Origin: an uncultured Atopobiaceae bacterium | GTDB lineage: Bacteria > Actinomycetota > Coriobacteriia > Coriobacteriales > Atopobiaceae | Assembly: GCA_947631545.1 (NCBI GenBank) | Contig: CANRLS010000005.1 | Coordinates: 1-57,327 of the forward strand | DNA: 57,327 nucleotides | Direction of reading: 5' to 3' | Shown here: in pieces, positions 17,389 through 25,321 of the stretch | Layout: each line of letters begins with the position of its first letter | Numbering within the stretch: the stretch's first letter is position 1 | Position numbers and translations under genes: made by a program | The notes under the pieces: generated by a model | Seen by the model: the letters and a program-made list of their open reading frames with translations, nothing else | Told to the model about the DNA's origin: nothing | The model's database searches: none

Positions 17389-19680
17389 ATGGCGTTCGCC
17401 TCCGTCGTCCTCGACATCCCCACCCGCGCCCTCGAGGGCGCCTACGACTACGCCGTGCCCTCGGAGCTCGAAGGCGAGGTGGCGGTTGGCGCCACCGTCC
17501 TCGTCGACTTCGCGCGGCGACCGTCCGTGGGCTACGTGGTGCGCGTGGCCGACGCCCCGTCCGAAGGCGTCGACCCCACGCGCATTCGGCCCGTAAGGAG
17601 CGTGCTCGCGGCGCCCGCCTTCGACGGGCCCTCGGCAGAGCTCGCCCTCTGGATGGCAAGGGAGTACGCGTGCCCGCCCTCCGCCTGCGTCAGGCTCTTC
17701 TTGCCCCCGGGTCTCGACCACCGCCTGCGGAAGGGCGACGAGGGCGCGTGGGAGCTCTCCTCCCGCGACCTCGGCGCGCCCGATCGGCGCTGGGTGCGCC
17801 TGACCGATGCGGCCGAGTCCTTCGAGCCCGCCGCCAACGCCACGCGCCAGAGGCGGCTCATCGAGGCGCTCGGGCGCGGTCCCGTGCGCTATTCCGAGCT
17901 TCGAGCGATGCTCGCCGACGTCTCACAGCCGTTGACGTCGCTCGCAGCCAAGGGCGTGGTCGAGGTCTTCGAGGCGTCGATGGACGTCATCGAACCTGAA
18001 GGGACGACACTCGCGAGCGCCGCTGCCCCGGCTCCCGAGCGCCTCACCCGAGGCCAGGGGCGCGCGCTCGCCGCCGTCGCTCGCGCCTTTGCCAGGGGCG
18101 ATGGCTCAGTCGTGCTCGTCGACGGCGTCACTGGCTCCGGCAAGACCGAGGTCTACCTCGAGGCCATCGAAGCCGGCCTCGCCCTCGGCAAGGGCGCCAT
18201 CGTCCTCGTGCCCGAGATCTCCCTCACGCCCCAGACGGTGGGCCGCTTCCGCAGCCGCTTCCCGGGCAAGGTCGCCGTGCTGCACTCCCGTCTCACGCCG
18301 GCCGAGCGCCGGCAGCAATGGGAGCTCATCCGGGAGGGGAGCGCCCAGGTGGTCGTGGGCGCCCGCTCCGCCCTCTTCAGCCCGCTTCCCGATCTCGGCC
18401 TCGTGGTCATCGACGAGGAGCACGAGTTCACCTACAAGCAGGAGCAGGCGCCCCGCTACCACGCCCGCGACGTGGCCGCGAGGCTCGTGGCCCAACGCGG
18501 CGCCACCCTCGTACTGGGCAGCGCCACGCCCTCCCTCGAGAGCCTGGAGCGCTGTCGTGCCGGCCGATGGCGAGGCGCGCCCTGGGAGCGCGTGGCCATG
18601 CCCGAGCGGCCGGGCGCGGGCGCGCTTCCCGAGGTGCGGATCGTGGACCTCAGGGGTCGGCGCACGCAAGGGGGCATGGTCTTCACGCCGGAGCTCGCGA
18701 GCGCCCTCAAGGAGGCCTTCGAGCGGGGCGAGAAGTCGATCGTGCTCCTCAACCGGCGCGGCTTCGCCACCTTCCTCATGTGCCAGGACTGCGGCTGCGT
18801 GCCGGAGTGCCCCCATTGCTCGAGCTCGCTCACCTACCATGCGAGGAGCCGCGAGCTCATGTGCCATAGCTGCGGGAGGATCTGGCCGGTGGAGGCCTAC
18901 CCGAGCCCGACCGCTCGCTGCCCCCATTGCGGCAGCCGCTACCTCCAGGCCATGGGCGTGGGCACCGAGCGGGTGGAGGCCGAGCTGGCGAGCCTGCTGT
19001 CGGATGCCCCCATCATCCGCATGGATGCCGACACGACGCGCGGCGAGGGGGGCCACCAGAGGATCCTCGAGCGCTTCGACGCCACGCCGGCGGCGGTGCT
19101 CGTGGGCACCCAGATGATCGCCAAGGGGCTCGACTTCCCCGAGGTGACCCTCGTGGGCGTCGTGAACGCCGACACCTCGCTCAAGCTCCCCGATTTCCGC
19201 GCGGCCGAGCGCACCTACGACCTCTTGGAGCAGGTGGCGGGGCGCGCCGGGAGGGGAGAGCGCCCCGGGCGCGTCATCATCCAGAGCCACTGGGCCACCC
19301 ATCCGGCGATCGCATCGATCGCATCCCACGACCGCGACGCGTTCGTCGCCACCGAGCTCGAGGAGCGCGAGGAGGCCCTCTACCCGCCCTTCGCGCGGCT
19401 CGCGAACGTCATCTGCACCGGCCGCGACGAGAGGCGGGCGATGGCCGTCATGGGCGAGGTCGCGAATCGCCTGCGCGCGCGGGCCGCGGGGAAGGGCTGG
19501 CAGGTGGTGGGCCCTTCGGCCTGCCTGCGCTCGCGGGTGAAGGACCGCTTTCGCCACCACGTCATCGTGAAGGCTCCCGCCGAGGCCTCGCTCGGCCCCG
19601 CCCTCCTCGAAGCCACCCACGGCCTCGGCGGCGCCGACGTCTCCATCGCCATCGACATCGACCCCTACGACCTCCTGTAG
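17389..19680 (+). CDS. priA: primosomal protein N' (replication restart helicase)
   Basis: Recognises stalled forks and reloads the replicative helicase. The 763-residue protein has an N-terminal DNA-binding region (DIPTRALEGAYDYAVP), Walker A GVTGSGKTEVY, Walker B VVIDEEHE, and a cysteine-rich insertion (CQDCGCVPECPHC, CHSCG, CPHCG) that holds two zinc ions, followed by the helicase motif EQVAGRAGRG. GGAAAGGG lies 18 bases before the chosen ATG, a rather long distance, so the start is slightly uncertain. It follows metK by 28 bases. Confidence 0.94.
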   Translation: MAFASVVLDIPTRALEGAYDYAVPSELEGEVAVGATVLVDFARRPSVGYVVRVADAPSEGVDPTRIRPVRSVLAAPAFDGPSAELALWMAREYACPPSACVRLFLPPGLDHRLRKGDEGAWELSSRDLGAPDRRWVRLTDAAESFEPAANATRQRRLIEALGRGPVRYSELRAMLADVSQPLTSLAAKGVVEVFEASMDVIEPEGTTLASAAAPAPERLTRGQGRALAAVARAFARGDGSVVLVDGVTGSGKTEVYLEAIEAGLALGKGAIVLVPEISLTPQTVGRFRSRFPGKVAVLHSRLTPAERRQQWELIREGSAQVVVGARSALFSPLPDLGLVVIDEEHEFTYKQEQAPRYHARDVAARLVAQRGATLVLGSATPSLESLERCRAGRWRGAPWERVAMPERPGAGALPEVRIVDLRGRRTQGGMVFTPELASALKEAFERGEKSIVLLNRRGFATFLMCQDCGCVPECPHCSSSLTYHARSRELMCHSCGRIWPVEAYPSPTARCPHCGSRYLQAMGVGTERVEAELASLLSDAPIIRMDADTTRGEGGHQRILERFDATPAAVLVGTQMIAKGLDFPEVTLVGVVNADTSLKLPDFRAAERTYDLLEQVAGRAGRGERPGRVIIQSHWATHPAIASIASHDRDAFVATELEEREEALYPPFARLANVICTGRDERRAMAVMGEVANRLRARAAGKGWQVVGPSACLRSRVKDRFRHHVIVKAPAEASLGPALLEATHGLGGADVSIAIDIDPYDLL

Positions 19681-19833
19681 GGCGGCCGCCCTCGCGCGAA
19701 GGCAGGCGCCCGCCCGTTCCGATCCGTCCGACGAGCGCCCTCGCCGAACCTCGCGTCTGGCATTGTCGTGGGTTCGCGCCTGCCTCCTCCGTTCCGTGCG
19801 AGAATACGGGCGCACTCCGACGAAGGGACGCGC

Positions 19834-20388
19834 ATGGGATTCATGGATGACATCCGCATCACCGGCGACCCGGTGCTCGAGGCGGTCTGCGAGCCGGTGG
19901 AGAGGATCGACGACGATATCCGCGAGCTGGCCGACTCCATGCTCGCCACGATGTACGAGGCCGACGGCTGCGGCCTCGCGGCACCCCAGGTGGGCGTGCT
20001 GAAGCGCCTCGTCGTCATCGACGTCGATTGGGGCCATGGCGACAAGAACCCCTTCGTGCTCATCAACCCCCAGATCGTCGAGGCCTCTGAGGAGACCCGG
20101 CCCTACGGCGAGGGATGCCTCTCCTTCCCGGGCGTGACGGTCGAGATCGAGCGGCCCCGCCACGTCGTGGTGCAGGCGACCGATCTGAACGGCGACCTCT
20201 TGCAGTACGACGCTGCGGACAGCCTTCTCGCCGTCTGCCTCCAGCACGAGATCGACCACCTGGACGGGAGGACCCTTCTCGACCATCTGGGCCCTATGGG
20301 CCGCATGCGGGTGAAGCAGCAAGTGAGGAAGGCCATCGCCGAGGGCGCCAAGCCGGGCGACGTCTCGAGCCCTTCCGAGAGGGGTTAG
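19834..20388 (+). CDS. def: peptide deformylase
   Basis: Removes the formyl group from new proteins. The 184-residue protein has all three motifs: GCGLAAPQVG, EGCLSFP (metal-binding Cys) and HEIDHLDG (two metal-binding His and catalytic Glu). The ATG at 19834 (MGFMDDIRI) has GAAGGG upstream; an ATG at 19768 would add 22 unusual residues. Its stop is two bases before the fmt start, so the formylating and deformylating enzymes are coexpressed. Confidence 0.95.
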   Translation: MGFMDDIRITGDPVLEAVCEPVERIDDDIRELADSMLATMYEADGCGLAAPQVGVLKRLVVIDVDWGHGDKNPFVLINPQIVEASEETRPYGEGCLSFPGVTVEIERPRHVVVQATDLNGDLLQYDAADSLLAVCLQHEIDHLDGRTLLDHLGPMGRMRVKQQVRKAIAEGAKPGDVSSPSERG

Positions 20389-20390
20389 CC

Positions 20391-21305
20391 GTGCGCGTCG
20401 TCTTCATGGGGACGCCCGAGTTCGCCGTCCCCGTGCTCACGGTGCTCGCCCGGACCCACGAGGTGGTGGGCGCGCTCACTCGGCCCGATGCCGTGCGCAA
20501 GCGCGGGAAGCGCCTCGATCCCTCACCGGTCAAGGTAAGGGCGCTCGAGCTCGCCATCCCCCTCATCGAGTGCTCGAAGGTGACCGACGACATCGTCGAT
20601 GAGGTGCGGGCCCTGGAGCCCGATGCGATCTGCGTGGCCGCCTTCGGCTGCATCCTGCCGCCCTCGATCCTCTCCGTGCCCCGTTACGGCTGCGTGAACG
20701 TGCACGCGTCGCTCCTGCCCCGATGGCGGGGCGCCGCTCCCATCGCCCGTGCGATCCTCGCCGGCGACGAGGTGACCGGCATCTCCATCATGCGGGTGGA
20801 AGAGGGGCTCGACACCGGTCCCGTCTGCCTCGTGGGCGTCACGCCCTGCGAGGGCAAGGATCTGGCGAGCCTCTCGGACGAGCTCGCCTGGATGGGGGGC
20901 TACCTGCTCCTCGAGGCGCTCGAGCGCCTCGAGGCGGGCGACCTCGAATGGGTGGAGCAGCCCGCCGACGGCGCCACCTACGCCAACCGCATCGCCAAGG
21001 GCGAGCTCGACCTTGATCCCGCCTCCCCCTCGGTGAGGAACCTGCGCCGCGTGCTCGCCTCCGAGGACGCCCATCCCGCCCGGGCCAAGGTGGGTGGGAT
21101 CCTGCTCCGCGTCCGCACGGCCACCCTCGCCGGCGGCGACCTTGCCGAAGGCGAGTTCAGTGTGGAGGACGGCCATGCCTACCTCGGCTGCTCCGAGGGG
21201 ATCCTCGAGCTTCGAGAGGTGACGCCCGCCGGCAAGAGGCCCATGGAGGCAAGCGCCTGGGTGCGCGGCCTCCACGCGACGGAGCTTTCCTGGGCGAGGC
21301 CGTAG
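20391..21305 (+). CDS. fmt: methionyl-tRNA formyltransferase
   Basis: Formylates initiator Met-tRNA using 10-formyl-THF. The 304-residue protein starts at GTG 20391 (VRVVFMGTPEFAVP), two bases after the def stop, with GAGAGGGG as ribosome binding site; the reading frame extends upstream inside def but lacks family similarity there. NVHASLLPRWRGAAPI contains the catalytic His and SLLP motif, and the C-terminal tRNA-binding domain is present. Its folate donor depends on the fchA/folD enzymes encoded at 45208-46763. Confidence 0.94.
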   Translation: MRVVFMGTPEFAVPVLTVLARTHEVVGALTRPDAVRKRGKRLDPSPVKVRALELAIPLIECSKVTDDIVDEVRALEPDAICVAAFGCILPPSILSVPRYGCVNVHASLLPRWRGAAPIARAILAGDEVTGISIMRVEEGLDTGPVCLVGVTPCEGKDLASLSDELAWMGGYLLLEALERLEAGDLEWVEQPADGATYANRIAKGELDLDPASPSVRNLRRVLASEDAHPARAKVGGILLRVRTATLAGGDLAEGEFSVEDGHAYLGCSEGILELREVTPAGKRPMEASAWVRGLHATELSWARP

Positions 21306-22598
21306 GTGGGCGTCTCGGCAGGGCGCCTGCTCGCGCTCGCGGCCCTCGGAGAGGCCAGGCGAAGCGGCCGTTGGGTTCGAGATGCCCTGCGCCGTCTCGC
21401 CGAGCGTTCGGACGAATCGCCCGAGGACCGGGCGCTCGCCTGGCGCCTCGCCATGGGCGCGACGGCCGCGAAGGGCCTCCTCGAGGAGCGCCTGCGCGGC
21501 CTTGCGAGGCGCGCCGGCTCCATCCAGCCCCAGGTGATGGACGCGCTCACGCTCTCGGCCTTCGAGCTCCTCTATCTGAAGACCCCCATTCCCGTTGCGG
21601 TGAGCGAGGGCGTCGAGCTGGTGCGAAGCGCGGCCCCCAGGGCCACCGGCTTCGCCAATGCGATCCTCCGCAAGCTCGCGCCGCTCCGCGACGAGGTCCA
21701 TGCCGCCCGCGAGCGCATGGACGAGGATACGGATACCGAAGATGACGTGGCGCTCGTGAGCGGGCTTCCCCGTTGGCTCCTCGGCGCCCTCAATCGAAGC
21801 CTTCCCCGCAAGGACTTCAAGGCCCTCTGCTCCTGCTCCCTCGAGCCTGCTCCGAGCTGGGAGGCGAAGGTAGGGGAGGGCGAGCGCGCGACCGTCCTCC
21901 GGTCGGACCTGGCGGCCCAGGCGGTGGCCCTGCTCACGGTGCCTCCCGACGGCACATCGCGGCTGGAGATGGGCATGGGGCGGGGCACGAAGACGCTCAT
22001 CGTCGCCCATGCCCTCGCCGAAGCTGGCGAGCGCGCCGAGCTCGTGGGCGTGGAACCCGATCGCCGCCGCCTCCAGCTGGCGCGTGGCGCCTTCGCCGAC
22101 CTCGGCTACGACGTCGCCGCGTACCAGGTCGACGGACGTGCCCTCGACGAGGTCCCGGAGCTCCGGGATCGCACGTTCGACCTCGTCTTCGTCGACGTCC
22201 CCTGCTCGGGCACGGGGACGATGCGCCGCCATCCCGAGACGCCCTGGTCGCTCTCATCGAAATCGCTCGATTCCCTGGATCCCGAGTCGCTCGTGAGCCT
22301 CCAGTCGGAGCTCCTGGCCGCTGCGTCGCGGTCTGTGGCGAAGGGAGGGCTCTTGGCCTATTCCACCTGCTCCGTCCTCGAGCGAGAGAACGAGGGCCAG
22401 GTCGAGCGCTTCCTCGCGAGCTATGCCGGTCGCGCCTTCGAGTCCGAAGACCTTCGGGAGGCGCCCGGCTACGGGCGCCTGCCAAGGGACGTCAGAGCCT
22501 TCGTCGACGCGCACCGAGGTCCGAGGGGCTCCTTCGCCACGAGCCCCGCTCCCGGCGCTCCCGACGGCCACTTCCTGCGCTTCCTCAGGCGCACCTGA
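21306..22598 (+). CDS. rsmB: 16S rRNA m5C967 methyltransferase (RsmB/Sun family)
   Basis: NusB-like N-terminal domain (ATAAKGLLEERLRG, LSAFELLYLKTPIPVAVSEGVELV, FANAILRKL) followed by a SAM-dependent methyltransferase domain, 430 residues in all. Both catalytic cysteine motifs are intact: VPCSGTGTMRRHPE and YSTCSVLERENEGQ. The usual SAM-binding motif I (DACAAPGGKT-like) is changed to LEMGMGRGTKT, which is unusual. The GTG start follows the fmt stop without a gap, so translation is likely coupled. The gene faces fmdB, its stop 30 bases away. Confidence 0.88.
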   Translation: MGVSAGRLLALAALGEARRSGRWVRDALRRLAERSDESPEDRALAWRLAMGATAAKGLLEERLRGLARRAGSIQPQVMDALTLSAFELLYLKTPIPVAVSEGVELVRSAAPRATGFANAILRKLAPLRDEVHAARERMDEDTDTEDDVALVSGLPRWLLGALNRSLPRKDFKALCSCSLEPAPSWEAKVGEGERATVLRSDLAAQAVALLTVPPDGTSRLEMGMGRGTKTLIVAHALAEAGERAELVGVEPDRRRLQLARGAFADLGYDVAAYQVDGRALDEVPELRDRTFDLVFVDVPCSGTGTMRRHPETPWSLSSKSLDSLDPESLVSLQSELLAAASRSVAKGGLLAYSTCSVLERENEGQVERFLASYAGRAFESEDLREAPGYGRLPRDVRAFVDAHRGPRGSFATSPAPGAPDGHFLRFLRRT

Positions 22599-22628
22599 GC
22601 GAAGCGGACGCGGCGATCCATGCCTTGG

Positions 22629-22970
22629 CTAGTCGCTCGACGCGGTGCCCGAGGACGTCGATTCGGACGTCTTCGAGGGGGCCGCGGCGTCGGTCTTGGC
22701 CGCGGACGCATCGGATGGGCTCGACGCCCCCTCCGAGGAGGAAGCCTTCTCGACGCTCTCCTTGACCTTCTCGGCCGTACGGCGGGGCGAGGAGTCCCGC
22801 ATGTCGGTGTTGTAGAAGCCGGAGCCCTTCAGGCTGATGCCGCTCGCCTCGAAGACCCGCGCCGCCTCGTGCCCGCAGGAGGGGCACACGATGAGCGGCT
22901 TCTCGTCCATGCCGTGCTCCACCTCGAAGACGAGCTCGCAGGCGGGGCACTTGTAGTCGTAGCGGGCCAT
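22629..22970 (-). CDS. FmdB-family zinc ribbon protein
   Basis: 113-residue protein. The N-terminal 45 residues form a zinc ribbon (MARYDYKCPAC...CPSCG) of the FmdB/CxxC regulatory family, ending GSGFYNTD as is typical; the remaining half is a Ser/Ala/Thr/Lys-rich low-complexity tail. The role of the family is not firmly established (transcription or ribosome-linked roles have been suggested). The start at 22970 has GAGGAG six bases upstream. The gene is transcribed against rsmB from its own promoter. Confidence 0.85.
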   Translation of the reverse strand: MARYDYKCPACELVFEVEHGMDEKPLIVCPSCGHEAARVFEASGISLKGSGFYNTDMRDSSPRRTAEKVKESVEKASSSEGASSPSDASAAKTDAAAPSKTSESTSSGTASSD

Positions 22971-23012
22971 GGGCATCTCCTCGAAACGACGTTCTCGCAG
23001 CGCAACTTTCAT

Positions 23013-23021
23013 ACTGTAGCG
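23013..23021 (-). promoter_or_regulatory. candidate -10 element for the fmdB-type gene
   Basis: On the minus strand CGCTACAGT ends 42 bases before the ATG at 22970, again the (T/C)GCTAnnnT pattern. No good -35 is visible. Confidence 0.45.
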
Positions 23022-23068
23022 CCGCCGTCTGTGCGAGACTAGGCGAACGCTCGGATGAGGGAGGCGCG

Positions 23069-23719
23069 ATGGAGGTCACGGGGGCGATCTTCGACTGCGA
23101 TGGGACGATCCTCGATTCCATGGGTCCCTGGGATCGGATCTTCATCGACCTTCTGGCCGATGAGGGCCACCCCGGCCGCGAGGACCTCGTCATCTTGGCC
23201 GAGTCCATGAACGTCCACGACGAATGCGTCTTCCTCCACGACGTCACTGGAGCGGGCGACTCCGGCGAGGACCTCTACGAGAAGCTCAAGGCGCGCCTCA
23301 AGGTGATGTACGCGACCCAGGTGAAGCCCTTCCCAAAGGTCCGCGACTTCCTCGAGGACCTGCGCTCCCGGGGCATCCCGATGGTCATCGCCACCACCAC
23401 CGAGGCCGAGGACGTGCGCTCGGCGCTCGCGGCCCATGGCCTCGACGGCTACTTCGAGGCCATCGTGAGCTCGAGCGACCTCGGCATCGGAAAGGAGTTC
23501 CCCGACGTCTACGAGCGCTCGCTCGCGCGCCTCGGCACGTCCAAGGAGACGACGCCGGTATTCGAGGACGCCCCCTTCGCCTGCGAGACGGCCTCCAAGG
23601 CCGGCTTCACGGTCGTGGGCTTCGTGCGGCCGGGCGATCGGCGCGATCTCGCCGACTTCGAGCCCTGGTGCGCCCAAGTGGCCGATAGCTGGGAAGCCGT
23701 GGATTTGGAAGCCCTCTGA
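23069..23719 (+). CDS. HAD-superfamily phosphatase (beta-phosphoglucomutase/PGP-like)
   Basis: 216-residue HAD hydrolase: motif I FDCDGTILDS with the nucleophile Asp, a small alpha-helical cap, motif II region IATTTE, motif III Lys in GIGKEFPD and motif IV VFEDAPFA. Substrate unknown. GGGAGG precedes the ATG. Its TGA overlaps the thiN ATG by one base (TGATG), so the two are translationally coupled; a dephosphorylation step linked to thiamine is possible but unsupported by specific residues. Confidence 0.85.
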   Translation: MEVTGAIFDCDGTILDSMGPWDRIFIDLLADEGHPGREDLVILAESMNVHDECVFLHDVTGAGDSGEDLYEKLKARLKVMYATQVKPFPKVRDFLEDLRSRGIPMVIATTTEAEDVRSALAAHGLDGYFEAIVSSSDLGIGKEFPDVYERSLARLGTSKETTPVFEDAPFACETASKAGFTVVGFVRPGDRRDLADFEPWCAQVADSWEAVDLEAL

Positions 23720-24408
23720 TGGAAGGCCGTCCAGCCTACCTCCTCGTGGGAGGGTCGCCCCAGCCGAGTTCCACGGGGCTCGTCCGGAGGCTCGCCGCCG
23801 AGGCCGAGCGCACGATCGCCGTCGACCGGGGCGCCGAGGTGCTCCAAAGCGCCGGCGTCGAGCCATGGGCCTTCGTGGGCGATGCCGATTCCGTGGCGGA
23901 GGGGGCCTTCGAGTGGGCCACGGGCGCCGCCCGCGTGGTGCGCCTCCATCCCGTCCTCAAGGACGCCACCGACCTCACCCTCGCCTTCGAGCTCATCGAG
24001 GAGACGGGCTGCGCGATCCGCCACGATGCCGAAGCGGCCGTCGGCTGCCTGGTGACCTGCGTCTCCGGCGGGCGGCTCGACCACCAGCTGGGCGTCGTCG
24101 GCACGCTGGCCGCGGCCCATCGCCTGGCCCCCGTCCTCGTCGAGGACGGCTACCTGGGCTGGGTGCTCTCGCCGCGCTGCGCGCCCGAGCACGTCTTCGG
24201 CGAGGAGAGCGTGGGCCGCACCGTCTCGGTCCTCGCCGTGAGCCAGGGGGTCCGCGTCTCGGAGGAGGGCATGCGCTGGGAGCTCGACCGGCGCCCTCTG
24301 GCCATCCTCGACGACCTCGGCGTCTCCAACGTCGTCGAGCGCGCCGGCGCCCGCATCGCCTGCCATGACGGCATCGCCCTCGTCATCGAGAACCGCCCCT
24401 TCCTCTAG
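23719..24408 (+). CDS. thiN: thiamine pyrophosphokinase
   Basis: Transfers pyrophosphate from ATP to thiamine to give the active cofactor. The 229-residue protein shows VGDADS (metal-binding), KDATDLTLAFE (the family KDxTD motif) and SGGRLDHQLG, all diagnostic. It overlaps the HAD gene upstream by one base. In Bacillus the homologous gene (yloS/thiN) also lies just before rpmB, asp23 (yloU) and fakA (yloV), so the position supports the call. Confidence 0.92.
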   Translation: MEGRPAYLLVGGSPQPSSTGLVRRLAAEAERTIAVDRGAEVLQSAGVEPWAFVGDADSVAEGAFEWATGAARVVRLHPVLKDATDLTLAFELIEETGCAIRHDAEAAVGCLVTCVSGGRLDHQLGVVGTLAAAHRLAPVLVEDGYLGWVLSPRCAPEHVFGEESVGRTVSVLAVSQGVRVSEEGMRWELDRRPLAILDDLGVSNVVERAGARIACHDGIALVIENRPFL

Positions 24409-24420
24409 CGGGTTTGCGAA

Positions 24421-24460
24421 GGGGGACGGGTTCCCGAGGAACGTGCCCCACCCGTCGCCC
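24421..24460. terminator. imperfect hairpin between convergent thiN and rpmB
   Basis: GGGGGACGGGT and ACCCGTCGCCC pair at 10 of 11 positions around an 18-base loop. No T-run. It may serve as a weak shared terminator. Confidence 0.4.
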
Positions 24461-24532
24461 GGCGCTCGCGCCATACGGAAGCGAGGGCCCGTCAGGACCC
24501 CCGCGAAGAGCGCATTCGGTTGCGGACGGCGC

Positions 24533-24721
24533 TTAGCCGCGCTGGAGGTTGCCCTTCTTCAGGCAGCGGGTGCACACGTTCATCTTGCGCTTGCGCCCGT
24601 TGCGCACGATGGTCACCCGTTGGATGTTCGGGCGGAACGTGCGGTTGGTGACCCGGTGCGAGTGGGAGACGGAGCGACCGGCGACGGGATGCTTGCCGCA
24701 GATCTCGCAGACCTTGGACAT
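24533..24721 (-). CDS. rpmB: 50S ribosomal protein L28
   Basis: 62-residue ribosomal protein: MSKVCEICGKHP start, GRSVSHSHRVTNRTF core and a second CxxC (VCTRC), so it is the four-cysteine zinc-binding form. The start at 24721 has GGAGG upstream; the longer frame (from 24787) begins with a non-ribosomal extension. It is transcribed opposite to asp23-fakA with its own promoter at 24776-24784, as in Bacillus where rpmB and yloU diverge. Confidence 0.97.
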   Translation of the reverse strand: MSKVCEICGKHPVAGRSVSHSHRVTNRTFRPNIQRVTIVRNGRKRKMNVCTRCLKKGNLQRG

Positions 24722-24775
24722 CTTGTACCTCCAAACCCGGCGTGCCGGGATGCGCGCTGTCAATCGAACCCGCAC

Positions 24776-24784
24776 AATATAGCA
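24776..24784 (-). promoter_or_regulatory. rpmB: extended -10 promoter of rpmB
   Basis: On the minus strand TGCTATATT reads as an extended -10 (TG-C-TATATT), 54 bases before the rpmB ATG. No strong -35 is visible, as expected for extended -10 promoters. Confidence 0.65.
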
Positions 24785-24818
24785 CACGGCGGCTTGGGCA
24801 TCGAATCGATGGCGTACG

Positions 24819-24850
24819 TTGAACCATCAACTGCGCACTGTGGGTATACT
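24819..24850 (+). promoter_or_regulatory. candidate promoter of asp23-fakA
   Basis: TATACT (24845-24850) is a good -10 hexamer 84 bases before the asp23 ATG. TTGAAC (24819-24824) resembles a -35 but is 20 bases away, longer than ideal. The -35 region overlaps a small palindrome GTTGA-ACCA-TCAAC (24818-24831). Confidence 0.5.
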
Positions 24851-24933
24851 TTCACAGGTCCATGATGATAGGGGCCTTGCAGGCGGGGGTCGGAACCCGG
24901 CGGCGGGGCCCACCGACGGCGAAAGGACGGGTC

Positions 24934-25278
24934 ATGAGCGCTTCCGTTCCCGGCACCCTGCGCGTATCCAATGAGGTCATCGCCGACCTGGCGGGCTATG
25001 CGGCATTGGAGTGCTATGGCGTCGTGGGCATGGCCTATACCGACGACCAGCAGCATATCGTCGACCTCTTCTCGCTTCGCACGCTCCGCAAGGGCATCGA
25101 GGTCACGACCGAGGGCGGCACGGTCGTCGTCACGCTCCACGTGGTTGTGGACTCCAACGTCAACATGCGGCAGGTCACCGAGAACCTCAAGAGCACCGTC
25201 GGTTTCGTGCTCAAGACCATCGCCGAGATCCAGAACGCGGACGTGAGGGTTTCCATCGAGGACATCCGCGCCCGTTAG
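24934..25278 (+). CDS. Asp23/Gls24 family envelope stress protein (YloU-like)
   Basis: 114 residues of the Asp23 family: RVSNEVIADLAGYAALECYGVVGM at the start, VTLHVVVDSNVNM in the middle and NADVRVSIEDI near the end. Members are membrane-associated or cytosolic proteins linked to envelope stress; their biochemistry is not settled. The ATG at 24934 has AAAGGA; an upstream ATG at 24862 gives an unrelated extension. Followed by fakA after 43 bases, the same pair as yloU-yloV in Bacillus. Confidence 0.9.
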   Translation: MSASVPGTLRVSNEVIADLAGYAALECYGVVGMAYTDDQQHIVDLFSLRTLRKGIEVTTEGGTVVVTLHVVVDSNVNMRQVTENLKSTVGFVLKTIAEIQNADVRVSIEDIRAR

Positions 25279-25321
25279 CTCAAAGACCGCCAGCCATCCG
25301 CCCCTCAAGGGAGTCGAGAAC

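Noticed and set aside
19680-19691. GGGCGGCCGCCC palindrome after priA as terminator
   Set aside because: A continuous palindrome leaves no loop, and no T-run follows.
18106-20322. 738-codon open frame antisense to priA and def
   Set aside because: Composition is that of reverse-complement GC-rich coding DNA, with no motifs, while the opposite strand encodes clear PriA and Def.
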